From Bog-473 sp963828505 (GTDB lineage Bacteria > Actinomycetota > Acidimicrobiia > Acidimicrobiales > RAAP-2): 64,000 nucleotides of DNA. Position numbers and translations under genes: made by a program. The DNA is taken from NCBI GenBank assembly GCA_963828505.1, contig CAWHFM010000008.1, positions 45,873 to 109,872 of the forward strand, written 5' to 3'. Under the pieces are notes generated by a model. It was not told the origin of the DNA. It worked only from the letters and a program-made list of their open reading frames with translations, and did not search any database. Below are positions 52,638 to 61,426 of the stretch, one piece after another (position 1 is the stretch's first letter; each line of letters starts with the position of its first letter).

Positions 52638-53049
52638 CCGGCCATTTAGGCGGCGCAAGCCGTGGGCGGGCGTAGAGACAGCATCGGGACCGTCCGCCGA
52701 GCATGAGCCCTGGCCTACCCGTCGGAGCACGCCGCCCGCACGAGCTTGGTGAGGATCGCACGGGCTGCGGCGGCCTGTTCGGCTTGGCGCCGCGTGACAA
52801 TTCCCCAACTGTTGCTCCGCGATCGCCCTCACACGGTGGCGGGCTGTGCTCGAGACCATCGTCGAAGGCTTACTGCGAATTAGCTCATTCATGAGCCAAT
52901 TCGCAGTAAGGGGATCCTCATACAACGTGGGAGGAACATGGGGTTGAGCCAGGCGTGGTCACTCGTGGTCGAACCAGTTCTCGTCGGAACCGACTTCCGA
53001 TGCCCGGCGGTACGACCGAAGGCGGCGGCGAGCGACGTCGGGCGGGCGC
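52638..53049. other. Intergenic region between convergent genes
   Basis: The only structure visible is the long inverted repeat at 52869-52910. A minus-strand frame ending in RRRLRSYRRASEVGSDENW just past the ABC-F stop looks protein-like but has no start codon nearby and is not called. Confidence 0.35.
52869..52910. repeat. 42-nt AT-richer inverted repeat
   Basis: CTTACTGCGAATT plus GCTCAT pair with ATGAGC plus AATTCGCAGTAAG around a TC loop, with one A/C mismatch: 19 paired bases. It is conspicuously AT-rich for this DNA and lies between two convergent genes. It may be a bidirectional terminator, an operator or the relic of a mobile element. Confidence 0.6.
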
Positions 53050-54649
53050 CTAGCGCATCTCCACGTCGTCGAGATACTCCTCGCGCCAGTGGGTGAAGCG
53101 TTCCTCGGGCAGCCGCAGGCAGTAGGTCGGCCGGAGCGCCTCGACGAAGCCGCGCTCGTGGCTGACGGCCACAATGGTGCCGGGCCAGCTGCCCAGCATG
53201 GCGCCCACGGCGAGGATCGACGAGGGGTCGAGGTTGTTCGTCGGCTCGTCGAGGAGGAGCAGGTTGGCCTCGCCCGCCGAGAGCATGGCCAGCCCGAGCT
53301 TGGCCCGCTCGCCGCCCGAGAGGGTGGCGGCGCGCTGGTTGGCCGCCTTGGAGGGGAGGCCGAAGGAGCCCAGGAGCGCCCGGCGGTCCCTCTCCGCCAC
53401 GAGCACGGCGTCGCTCACGTTGGCCAGGGCCGGGAGGTCTGGGTCGATCTGCTCGTGCTCCTGTGCGAAGTAGCCGATCGTCACGTTGGCACCCAACTCG
53501 ACGACGCCGTTGGTGGGCTCTTGCACTCCGGCCAGGCAGCGCAACAAGGAGGACTTTCCGGCGCCGTTGCGCCCGACCACGACGATGTGGTCGCCCCGGC
53601 CGGCATGGAACGTGACGTCCGAGAGCACCTCGTTGGCGCCGTAGCGCACACCGAGTTTCGCCACCTCCAGGGGGGTCGCCCCCGAGCGCGGCGGGATCGG
53701 CAAACGGAACGCGCTCGGCGCGCTCGCGCCGGTCGACCTGCGTGCGGCCCGTCTCGAGGCGCTCGACGCGCCGGTCGAGCGACTTGGCCTTGCGGGCGCG
53801 CTTCTCGGTGCTGGCGCGCATGGAGTCGGCCAGCTTGGAGAGCCGCGTGATCTCACGTTGCTCGAGCTCGGCCGAGCGTTCGCGCCGGGACTGCTCGGCC
53901 TCGTGCTGGGCCTCGAACTTGGAGTAGTTGCCCTTCCACTCGGTGAGCCGCTGGTGCGAGATGTGCAGCACCTTGGTGATGGCATGGTCGAGCAACTTCA
54001 GGTCGTGGCTCACGACGAGCAGCGCGCCCCCGAAGCGGGCGAGCTCGTCGAGCAACCAACGCTTGGCCGACCGGTCGAGGTGGTTGGTGGGCTCGTCGAG
54101 GATCATGAGCTCGGGCTTCTGGAAGAGCACGCGGATGAGGTCGACCCGGCGCCGCTGGCCACCGGAGAGGGACTCGATGTCCTCGAGGAGGAGTTCCTCG
54201 CGCAGGCCGAGACCGTCGGCCAGGCGCGCCATGACCGACTCCGCCTCGTAGCCGCCGTTGCCCTGGAATTGCTCCTGCAGGTCGGTGAACAGCTCGATGT
54301 TCTCCTCGCTCGACTCGTCGGCCAGCGCCCGGCGCGCTGCGCCGAGAGCGTCGTCGAGTACGTCGAGGCCGCGGGCCGAGAGGATGTGGGAGAACCCGGT
54401 CGGCTCCAGACCGAGCCCTCCGGGCACAGGGGCCTGGGGGAGGTAGCCGAACGAGCCGAGCAGCCGGACGTTGCCGCGGTGGCGTAGATGCGGGGTGGGC
54501 TCGCCGACCAGCACGGAGATGAACGACGACTTCCCGGTGCCGTTGCGCCCGACCAGGCCCACCTTCTCGCCGGCGCCCACCACGAACGAGGCGTCGGCCA
54601 GCAGCGTCCGGTCGCCGATTTCCAGGGTCAGGCCCGATCCGACGATCAC
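53050..54649 (-). pseudogene. ABC-F family ATPase, frame broken near 53705
   Basis: From GTG 54649 the first ABC domain has LVGRNGTGKSSF, LSGGQRRRVDLIR and LMILDEPTNHLD; the linker reads HEAEQSRRERSAELEQREIT. The frame shifts after RRERAERV, and the second ABC domain follows in another frame with VVGRNGAGKSSLLRCLAG, LSGGERAKLGLAML and LLLDEPTNNLDPSS to 53050. Restored length is about 533 residues, normal for ABC-F translation factors (Uup/EttA-like) that act at the ribosome. One extra T in the GCGTTCCGTTTG stretch explains the break. Confidence 0.8.
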
Positions 54650-54798
54650 GGCACAGTGTAGGGCTGGGAAGGTGAAGGATCCGGACGGGGACCGCGCCCG
54701 GCGCCTCCTGCCTGCAGTTCCTGCCTGCGCCACCGTCCTGCCCGAGCCTCCTGGTCCGCAGGGCACGGTGCGCGCACCCGGTCGGTACACTCCCCCAA

Positions 54799-56400
54799 AT
54801 GGCCACGCTGGAACGGAAGTGGTGGACCTTGATCGCCGTCTCCACGGCGACCTTCATGCTGCTGCTCGACATCACGGTCGTGAATGTCGCGCTGCCCGAC
54901 ATCCAGCGGTCGCTGCATTCGAGCTTCTCCGACCTGCAGTGGGTGGTCGACGCCTATTCGCTCACCCTGGCCGCCTTCCTGCTCACCGCCGGGGTCGTGG
55001 GGGACATCTACGGGCGGCGGACGATCTTCGCCGTCGGCCTCGGCGTCTTCTCCGCCGCCTCGCTCCTGTGCGGTCTCTCGACGTCGCCGCTCATGTTGAA
55101 CCTGGCGCGCGCCGTGCAGGGGGTCGGCGGCGCCATCATGTTCGCCACCTCGCTCGCCCTGATCGCCAACGCCTTCGTCGGGCGGGACCGTGGCACCGCG
55201 TTCGGCGTGTACGGCGCCGTCATCGGCGGTGCCGTGGCGATCGGACCGCTCGTGGGCGGTGCCATCACGAGCTCAATCGGATGGCGCTGGATCTTCTTCG
55301 TGAACGTGCCCATCGGCGTCGTGGCCATCTTCCTCACCTTGGCCAAGGTGTCCGAATCGCGCGACGAGCGGCATCGCCGCGTCGACTGGGTCGGCTTCGT
55401 CACGTTCTCCGGCAGCCTGTTCCTGCTCGTCTTCGGGCTCGTCCGGGGCAACGACCTGGGCTGGGGCAGCACGACCATCGTGGCCATTTTCGTCGGCGCG
55501 GGTGTGCTCATGGCCGCCTTCGTCGTCAACGAGCGGCTGACCGCCCAGCCGATGCTCGACCTCGGCCTGTTCAAGATCCCCGCGTTCGTCGGCATATCGG
55601 TGGTGGCCTTCACCTTGGCCGCCTCCATCTTCGCCATGTTCTTGTACCTGACGCTCTACATCCAGGACAGCCTGGGTTACGGCCCGCTCGCCGCCGGCAT
55701 CCGCTTCCTCCCCCTCACCCTCCTCTCCTTCATCGTGGCTCCCATCGCCGGGCGCCTGACGGTGCGCGTCAAGTCGCGCTACCTGCTGGGGGTGGGCATG
55801 CTCATCATCACGGTCGGGCTGTGGCTCATGGGTCACACCCACCCCGACTCGTCGTGGACCGTGCTGTTGCCGGGCTTCATCGCCTGCGGCATCGGGATCG
55901 GTACCGTCAACCCGGTGCTGGCGTCGGGCGCGGTCTCGGTGGTCCAGCCCCAACGCAGCGGCATGGCGTCCGGTGCCAACAACACGTTCCGCCAGGTGGG
56001 CATCGCGACGGGCATCGCCGTGCTGGGCGCCGTGTTCCAGAGCCAGATCGTCTCGCACACCGCTGCGGTGCTGGCCAAGAGCAACGAGGGTACCCAGGTG
56101 CTGCACCGCGGCGGGGCGCAGCTCGACGCGGCCATGGCGGCCGGCGAGGTGCGCCAGGTGGCGCAGTCGATCCCGGTCGCCTCCGCCCGCAACGCGTTGA
56201 TCCAGGCCTATCACGTCGGGTTCTCCGCTACCTTGAACCACCTGCTGGACATCGGCGCCGTGGTTGCCTTGGTCGGCGTGCTCGGCGCATTCCTGCTCGT
56301 GCGCCAGCGCGACTTCGTCGTGCCGACCGGGGCCCCCACCGCGGCGCACGATGCGCCCGATCAGCAGCCGGCACCCGCCGTCGCCGCCGGCGGTGCTTGA
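54799..56400 (+). CDS. DHA2 family MFS transporter (14 TM, EmrB/QacA-like)
   Basis: 533 residues. Motif D1 (LLLDITVVNVALPDIQRSL), motif A (AGVVGDIYGRRTIFAVGLG), motif C (GPLVGGAITSSIGWRWIFFV) and VPIGVVAIFL mark proton-drug antiporters of the DHA2 group. There are about 14 hydrophobic segments and a long loop with GTQVLHRGGAQLDAAMAAGE between the last two. It would export amphipathic compounds across the cytoplasmic membrane. A GNAT gene overlaps its stop. Confidence 0.93.
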   Translation: MATLERKWWTLIAVSTATFMLLLDITVVNVALPDIQRSLHSSFSDLQWVVDAYSLTLAAFLLTAGVVGDIYGRRTIFAVGLGVFSAASLLCGLSTSPLMLNLARAVQGVGGAIMFATSLALIANAFVGRDRGTAFGVYGAVIGGAVAIGPLVGGAITSSIGWRWIFFVNVPIGVVAIFLTLAKVSESRDERHRRVDWVGFVTFSGSLFLLVFGLVRGNDLGWGSTTIVAIFVGAGVLMAAFVVNERLTAQPMLDLGLFKIPAFVGISVVAFTLAASIFAMFLYLTLYIQDSLGYGPLAAGIRFLPLTLLSFIVAPIAGRLTVRVKSRYLLGVGMLIITVGLWLMGHTHPDSSWTVLLPGFIACGIGIGTVNPVLASGAVSVVQPQRSGMASGANNTFRQVGIATGIAVLGAVFQSQIVSHTAAVLAKSNEGTQVLHRGGAQLDAAMAAGEVRQVAQSIPVASARNALIQAYHVGFSATLNHLLDIGAVVALVGVLGAFLLVRQRDFVVPTGAPTAAHDAPDQQPAPAVAAGGA

Positions 56401-57040
56401 ACCCTTCACCCTGGAGGGCACCTTCGTCCGGCTCGAGCCGCTCTCGGTGTCGCACGTTCCCGCGCTGGTGGAGGCGGCGGGCGAGGATCGCAACAGTTTC
56501 CAGTGGACCTACACCCCCGACGGGCCCGAGCAGATGTCCGCGTACGTCGCCGACGCGCTGGCGCAGGTGGCATCTGGCGCGCATGTGGCCTTCGCCACGG
56601 TGCGGCGGGGCGGGGCGGGCGTAGGTTGGGACGAGGTCGACCGGGTGGTCGGCGCGACCCGTTTCTGCGAAGTCGCCTACTGGAACTGGCCCCCCGGCGC
56701 GACCCACCAGCGACTCGGTGTGCCCGACGTTGTGGATATCGGTTTCACCTGGCTCGCCGCATCGGCTCAGCGGAGCCAGGTGAACACCGAGGCGAAACTC
56801 CTGATGATGACCCACGCCTTCGAGCTCTGGCAGGTCCACCGCGTCGCGTTGCAGACCGATGTGCGCAACAAACGGTCGTGGGCGGCGATCGAGCGGATCG
56901 GTGGTCAGCTCGACGGGATCATGCGAGCCGACCGGCCCGGTGCTGACGACACCGTCCGCACCTCGGCGCGCTTCTCCATCGTGGCGGCTGAGTGGCCGAC
57001 GGTGAAGGAGCGCCTGACGTCCAGGCTGGCGTCCGGCTGA
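56393..57040 (+). CDS. GNAT acetyltransferase (RimJ/L-like)
   Basis: 215 residues from GTG 56393, overlapping the MFS stop by 8 bases. LEGTFVRLEPLSVSHVPALV, VVDIGFTWLAASAQRSQVNT and NKRSWAAIERIGGQLDGIMR match the RimJ/L acetyltransferase family (the usual RG(K)G acetyl-CoA loop is replaced by QRSQVN, as in many actinobacterial members). Cotranscribed with the transporter; a detoxification role is conceivable. Confidence 0.88.
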   Translation: MLEPFTLEGTFVRLEPLSVSHVPALVEAAGEDRNSFQWTYTPDGPEQMSAYVADALAQVASGAHVAFATVRRGGAGVGWDEVDRVVGATRFCEVAYWNWPPGATHQRLGVPDVVDIGFTWLAASAQRSQVNTEAKLLMMTHAFELWQVHRVALQTDVRNKRSWAAIERIGGQLDGIMRADRPGADDTVRTSARFSIVAAEWPTVKERLTSRLASG

Positions 57041-57046
57041 ACCGCG

Positions 57047-57373
57047 TCAGGCCCGGGCGATCGTGGCCGAGATCTTGCGCTCGTGCAGGGCGTGCGCCCC
57101 GGCCTCGGCCTCGTCCTTCGGCCTCACCGCCACCGTGGCCTTACCCGTGCGGTGGATCTTCTGGGCCAGCTGATCGGCCCGCTCGACCGTGTGGCCGAAG
57201 ATCTCCACGAACGCCTCAATCACGGTCTGGAAGGTCGTGACGTCGTCGTTCCACACGATGACGGCCCACAGGTCCTCGTTCTCGAAGAACGTGTCGACGT
57301 CGTCGTCGGAAAGCTCGGGTAGCGCGATGGTGGCGGGATCGCCGACGGAAGGGTGAAGGACGATGCTGGGCAT
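57047..57373 (-). CDS. clpS: ATP-dependent Clp protease adaptor ClpS
   Basis: 108 residues. WAVIVWNDDVTTFQTVIEAF and KIHRTGKATV are the N-degron-binding core (the Asn-Asp-Asp/Glu and His of ClpS). The family delivers N-end-rule substrates to ClpAP/ClpCP. The N-terminal extension is acidic and proline-containing (LPELSDDDVDTFFENEDL). It is convergent with the GNAT gene, the stops being 6 bases apart. Confidence 0.93.
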   Translation of the reverse strand: MPSIVLHPSVGDPATIALPELSDDDVDTFFENEDLWAVIVWNDDVTTFQTVIEAFVEIFGHTVERADQLAQKIHRTGKATVAVRPKDEAEAGAHALHERKISATIARA

Positions 57374-57426
57374 AGGCGAACGACCGGAGCAGTGTAGTGC
57401 GTGAGGCGCTCCGATAGCGTGCGTGC

Positions 57427-58473
57427 ATGAGAGCCACCGTCCTCGAGGGTCCGCGCCGGGTCAGCGTCGAGGAAGTACCAGACCCCGTGCTGCCGGGCCC
57501 TGCCGGGGCGGTCGTCACGGTCGAGCGCACCGCCATCTGCGGGTCGGATCTACACCTGTACCACGACGCCCCGACCGGCGCGGGTATCCGGCTGGGTCAC
57601 GAGGCCATCGGCACCGTGGCCGAGGTGGGCCCACAGGTGCGATCGCTGCGCGTGGGCGACCGTGTCCTCGTCTCGGGCGTGGTCGGCTGCGGCGAGTGCG
57701 GCCCGTGCCTGGGCGGGCAGCCCAACCTCTGCTTGAAGGGGGAGTCCAAAGCGTTCGGGACGGTCCCCGACCTGCCCGGCGGCCAGGCCGAGGCGGTGGC
57801 CGTCCCCTGCGCCGACTCCTTCGCCCTGCCCATCCCCGAGGGTGTGTCCGACGAGGAGGCCGTGCTCCTGACCGACATCCTGCCCACCGGCTACGTCGGC
57901 GCGCGTCGTGCCGCCATCGCGCCCGGCTCGACCGTGGTGGTGGTAGGTCTCGGTCCCGTGGGCGTCATGGCGGTGCAGTGCGCCTCCCTGTTCGGCCCGG
58001 CGCGCATCCTCGCCGTCGACATGGTGCCCGAGCGGCTGGCCCGCGCCGAGCGGTTGGGAGCAGAACCGGTCGATGCCCGCCGCGGCTCGGTGCCCGAGCA
58101 GGTGTTCGAGGCGACGGGAGGCCGGGGCGCGGAGTCGGTGATCGAAGCCGTAGGCGCCGACGCCACGGTGCTCGACGCGGTCTCCTGCGCCGCCACGGGC
58201 GGAACCGTTTCGGTCGTCGGGGTGAACCTGAACATGGAGCTGCCGTTCCCCATGGCACTCGTCCTGCTCAAGAGCCTCACCGTGCGTGCCGTCTTCTGTC
58301 CCATTCCGGGCACCTGGGAGGCGCTCGTGCCTCTCGTCCGGGCGGGCCGATTCCCGGGCCTGGCCGAGACCTTCACCCACCACCTGGGCCTCAGCCGGGC
58401 CGCCGAGGCCTACGAGCTCTTCGACTCTCGGGGCGACGGCGTCTTGAAGGTCTTGCTCGATCCGAAGGGCTGA
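57427..58473 (+). CDS. Zinc-dependent alcohol dehydrogenase family protein
   Basis: 348-residue medium-chain dehydrogenase. The catalytic zinc site comes from AICGSDLHLYH and GHEAIGTVAEVG; the structural zinc from CGECGPCLGGQPNLC (four Cys). The cofactor motif is VVVVGLGPVGVMAV. The C-terminal half is the Rossmann domain. It oxidises an alcohol or reduces an aldehyde with NAD(P). Its last 64 bases overlap the convergent membrane-protein gene. Confidence 0.92.
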   Translation: MRATVLEGPRRVSVEEVPDPVLPGPAGAVVTVERTAICGSDLHLYHDAPTGAGIRLGHEAIGTVAEVGPQVRSLRVGDRVLVSGVVGCGECGPCLGGQPNLCLKGESKAFGTVPDLPGGQAEAVAVPCADSFALPIPEGVSDEEAVLLTDILPTGYVGARRAAIAPGSTVVVVGLGPVGVMAVQCASLFGPARILAVDMVPERLARAERLGAEPVDARRGSVPEQVFEATGGRGAESVIEAVGADATVLDAVSCAATGGTVSVVGVNLNMELPFPMALVLLKSLTVRAVFCPIPGTWEALVPLVRAGRFPGLAETFTHHLGLSRAAEAYELFDSRGDGVLKVLLDPKG

Positions 58474-59573
58474 GCCCCTTCGGGGTCCTCGGGCGTCCGG
58501 TTGCGCACCGACGGCCACTCGGCGTCGCCGAGCTCGGGCCGCGGGACGAACCACGGCGCAGGCGGGGGCGCGATCAGCCTGGTCAGCTCGTCGACGATCG
58601 GCTCGTAGCCGACACGCCAGCCCTGGAAGTGGCGCCAGGAATCCTCGAGGTCGCGTTCGATGGGGAACCCGGTCGACTGCAGGCGCGCGAACCCCTCCTC
58701 GAACTCGGGCCGGGTGAGGCGGGTGCCCGCGGTCGGGAGGGGATCGGGGTCATAGGGGACGTGCAGCGCCCGCGCCATCGACCGCAGGCAATTGACTCCC
58801 ATGGAGAGGCACAGCCGCGCCTCGCGCGGCGTCTGCTCCGGGCTCACGGCATGGTAGAGCGCGGCCGAGTCCATCATGGCCACCAGGCCGAGCAGCCAGC
58901 CGCGCGACGACACCGGGGATCGGAACCACACCAGCGCCGGATAGTTGGCGTGGCTCTCGGAGACGGCGGCGGCCCAACGCTCCCACTGCGAGTAGAGCGG
59001 TGGCAGCTCCCCCATGGTGTCGAGGAAGTTGTGTCGGGCCAGGATCTCGGGCCCCCAGGCCGGGGTGCCCGCCCGGGTCGCCAACAAGGTCACCTCGGTC
59101 TCCCGGGTGGCGAAGGCGTTGTAGAGGGCGGGGAGGTACGCGATCTCGAGGGCGAGTACGAGCAGGCCGACCCCCGCCGCCAGGATCTCGAGGGTCCGGG
59201 CACCGGCGTCGTTCGCCGTGGCGATGCCCAACGTGAACACCGAGGACCCCGCGATGCCCAGCGCAGAGGCGAAGTCGATCCCGGTGTCCCACCAGATGAT
59301 GAGGGAGAAGCCGAGGAGGACGAGCCCGAGCCACATGGCGAAGAGCGACACCAAGGCGGCGGGGCCGACGTAGGACAAGGCACGGTCGCGGACCTCGTAA
59401 GTGGGGAGCCGAGGCGCCAACCTCTGCACGGAGCCGGCGATGGCCCGCGCCAGCATCAGCTGAAGGCGTGCGGACGTGACGCGCGGCACGACCAGCGCCG
59501 AGAACACGCTCCACAAGCTCCCCAGCACCAGCACGATGCCCACCACGAGGGCGACCACCCGGAGGAGACCCAC
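58410..59573 (-). CDS. Channel-like membrane protein
   Basis: 387 residues. Three or four membrane segments lie in the first 150 residues (VVALVVGIVLVLGSLWSVFS; LVSLFAMWLGLVLLGFSLII; LEILAAGVGLLVLALEIAYL). Between the last two is IAGSSVFTLGIATA, similar in position to a two-TM channel pore loop (TLGIA versus TVGYG of K channels). The remaining 230 residues are a soluble helical domain. Ion-channel function is inferred from this topology only. The 3' end overlaps adh antisense; the true stop may differ if there is an indel. Confidence 0.7.
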   Translation of the reverse strand: MGLLRVVALVVGIVLVLGSLWSVFSALVVPRVTSARLQLMLARAIAGSVQRLAPRLPTYEVRDRALSYVGPAALVSLFAMWLGLVLLGFSLIIWWDTGIDFASALGIAGSSVFTLGIATANDAGARTLEILAAGVGLLVLALEIAYLPALYNAFATRETEVTLLATRAGTPAWGPEILARHNFLDTMGELPPLYSQWERWAAAVSESHANYPALVWFRSPVSSRGWLLGLVAMMDSAALYHAVSPEQTPREARLCLSMGVNCLRSMARALHVPYDPDPLPTAGTRLTRPEFEEGFARLQSTGFPIERDLEDSWRHFQGWRVGYEPIVDELTRLIAPPPAPWFVPRPELGDAEWPSVRNRTPEDPEGAQPFGSSKTFKTPSPRESKSS

Positions 59574-59597
59574 GCCCGATCCGGTCCGGCTTCCGCG

Positions 59598-59974
59598 CTA
59601 TCCGCCGGTCGCGCCGCCACGTCGCCCACCGGGCGGCCGGCGGTCCGGAGGCGACGAGTGAGGCGGGCACCTCGACGGCTTTCGAGCGGAGCAACTCGCC
59701 CAGTCCCTTGGCCTGCGTGTCGAGTCGGAGGTTCGACGCGACGCCCCACCCGAGCAGACCGTGGACGACGAAGTTGACGGCGCGCAGGTTCGGTAGCGGG
59801 TGGCGCTCGACCGCGAGGTCCTTGATCTCGGGCAGCGCGGACCGCAACAGCTCCGTCGTGAAGTCATGGAAAAGCCAGCGGGCCACGTCCTCCGTGTCGG
59901 CCCACACGCCCACGTTGGCATCCCCACCCTTGTCGCCCGAGCGAGCGCCGACCAGGACGTGGAGCGGGACCGTC
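59598..59974 (-). pseudogene. AtuA C-terminal domain in a shifted frame
   Basis: The reading PLHVLVGARSGDKGGDANVG, typical of the small domain at the C-terminus of AtuA-family proteins, runs in a frame one base away from the main AtuA gene. It can start at GTG 59974 as a separate gene, but it finds no stop until far into the membrane-protein gene unless another shift near 59640 leads to the TAG at 59598. I favour one broken AtuA gene, with a separate small protein as second choice. Confidence 0.55.
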
Positions 59975-61426
59975 ACCGTTGCCCGCGTGGGCCGCGGCGG
60001 CCGAGACGGGCACGGGTTTCGATGCCGTCTGCCAGGCCACACCAGGCGGATCGTTGTCGGGCGCCGGCACCCGCGCCGGCGATGTCGTCGGCGCGACCTC
60101 GACCCCCCCGAGGCACACCCGCGGGGCGACGGCGGAGGCGGACACCGTCGTCGGCCAGTAGTGCGCGACGCCCTGGGCGCCCGAGAGCGATGAGGTGAAG
60201 AAGATGCCGGGGTAGCTCGACAGGCTGGTCTCGACGACGGCACCGGAGAAGGCCCGCCCGACTGCCCGCTCGTTGTCGCCGCGCACCGCCAGGCGCAGGT
60301 AGGCCAGGCCGGTGCCGCTGAGGTCACCCGTGAGCTGCTCCGCACTCTCGGCGAAGGCGGCGCGGCCGCCGGGGATGCCGGCCCACACCGCATCGGCGGC
60401 GAAGCGGGCCTTTTCGGACACCTCGGCCCCGGTCAGGGCCAGGGTCATGGAGTTGCGCCAGCCCGCGTCGAGGTTGGCCGTGACCTTGAGCGACGGTGGC
60501 GGCTGTTCGCCGCGCACGCCGCCGATCCGTACCCGGTCCGCTCCGTCCTGGACCAGCTGAATGCTGTCGAAGCGCGCCACTGCGTCCGGACTCAGGTAGC
60601 GCGGCCCGCCGATCTCGTAGAGCAGCTGTGCCGTCACCGTTCCCACCGTGACCGCTCCACCGGTGCCGGGGTGCTTGGTCACCACCGAGGTGCCGTCGGG
60701 GTGCAGCTCGGCGATCGGGAAGCCGATGCGCTCGCGCCCTGGGATCTCTTCGAAGAAGGCGTAGTTGCCGCCGCAGCACTGGGCCCCGCACTCAATGACG
60801 TGACCGGCCACCACCGCGCCGGCGATGGCGTCGAGCTGGTCGTCCCCCCACCCGAAGGCGTGGAGCGCCGGGCCGACGACAAGGGCGGCGTCGGTCACCC
60901 GGCCGGTGACGACGACCTGCGCGCCGGCGGTCAGCGCGTCGGCGATAGGCCGGGCGCGCAGGTAGGCGTTGGCCGTGACCACGGGCGCGCCTGAAGGCAG
61001 CTCCTCCCCCGTGTCGAGGTTCATGAAGCGCTCGCCGGTGGCGCGCAGCTCGTCCAGGCGCGGCGTGATGTCGTCGCCCGACACCGAGGCCACCGCGACG
61101 TCGAGGCCCTGGCGGCGCCCGAGCTCGCGCACCGCGTCGGCCAGCCCCTCGGGGTCGAGCCCGCCGGCGTTGGACACGACGGTGATGCCGCGCTCGACGC
61201 AGGCCGGCAGCACGTCCTCGAGCTGGCGCAGGAAGGTGCGGGCCCAGCCGCCGCCGCGCTGGCGCGTCTTGTGCAGGATGTACATGGTCAGCTCGGCGAG
61301 CCAGTCTCCGGTGAGCACGTCGATAGGGCCGCCCTCGACCATTTCGCGCGCCGCGTCGACGCGGTCACCGAAGAACCCGCTGCAGTTCGCCACGCGGAGT
61401 GTTCCCGAGCCCGGACGGGCGTTCAT
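59864..61426 (-). CDS. AtuA family protein (DUF1446), acyclic terpene utilisation type
   Basis: From ATG 61426, overlapping the carboxylase stop (ATGA). LRVANCSGFFGDRVDAAREM, PIDVLTGDWLAELTMYILHK, VVTGRVTDAALVVGPALHAF and HVIECGAQCCGGNYAFFEEI are the conserved DUF1446 blocks. About 478 residues are authentic; beyond about 59985 the frame leaves the homologous sequence. Family members are encoded with carboxylases in citronellol/geraniol or branched-chain breakdown; the reaction is not settled. It is the third gene of the beta-alpha-AtuA operon. Confidence 0.85.
   Translation of the reverse strand: MNARPGSGTLRVANCSGFFGDRVDAAREMVEGGPIDVLTGDWLAELTMYILHKTRQRGGGWARTFLRQLEDVLPACVERGITVVSNAGGLDPEGLADAVRELGRRQGLDVAVASVSGDDITPRLDELRATGERFMNLDTGEELPSGAPVVTANAYLRARPIADALTAGAQVVVTGRVTDAALVVGPALHAFGWGDDQLDAIAGAVVAGHVIECGAQCCGGNYAFFEEIPGRERIGFPIAELHPDGTSVVTKHPGTGGAVTVGTVTAQLLYEIGGPRYLSPDAVARFDSIQLVQDGADRVRIGGVRGEQPPPSLKVTANLDAGWRNSMTLALTGAEVSEKARFAADAVWAGIPGGRAAFAESAEQLTGDLSGTGLAYLRLAVRGDNERAVGRAFSGAVVETSLSSYPGIFFTSSLSGAQGVAHYWPTTVSASAVAPRVCLGGVEVAPTTSPARVPAPDNDPPGVAWQTASKPVPVSAAAAHAGNGDGPAPRPGRRSLGRQGWGCQRGRVGRHGGRGPLAFP

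Noticed and set aside
57423..59777. 784-codon plus-strand frame over adh and beyond
   Set aside because: Arg/Gly/Pro-rich shadow of the alcohol dehydrogenase and of the antisense membrane protein; no domain.
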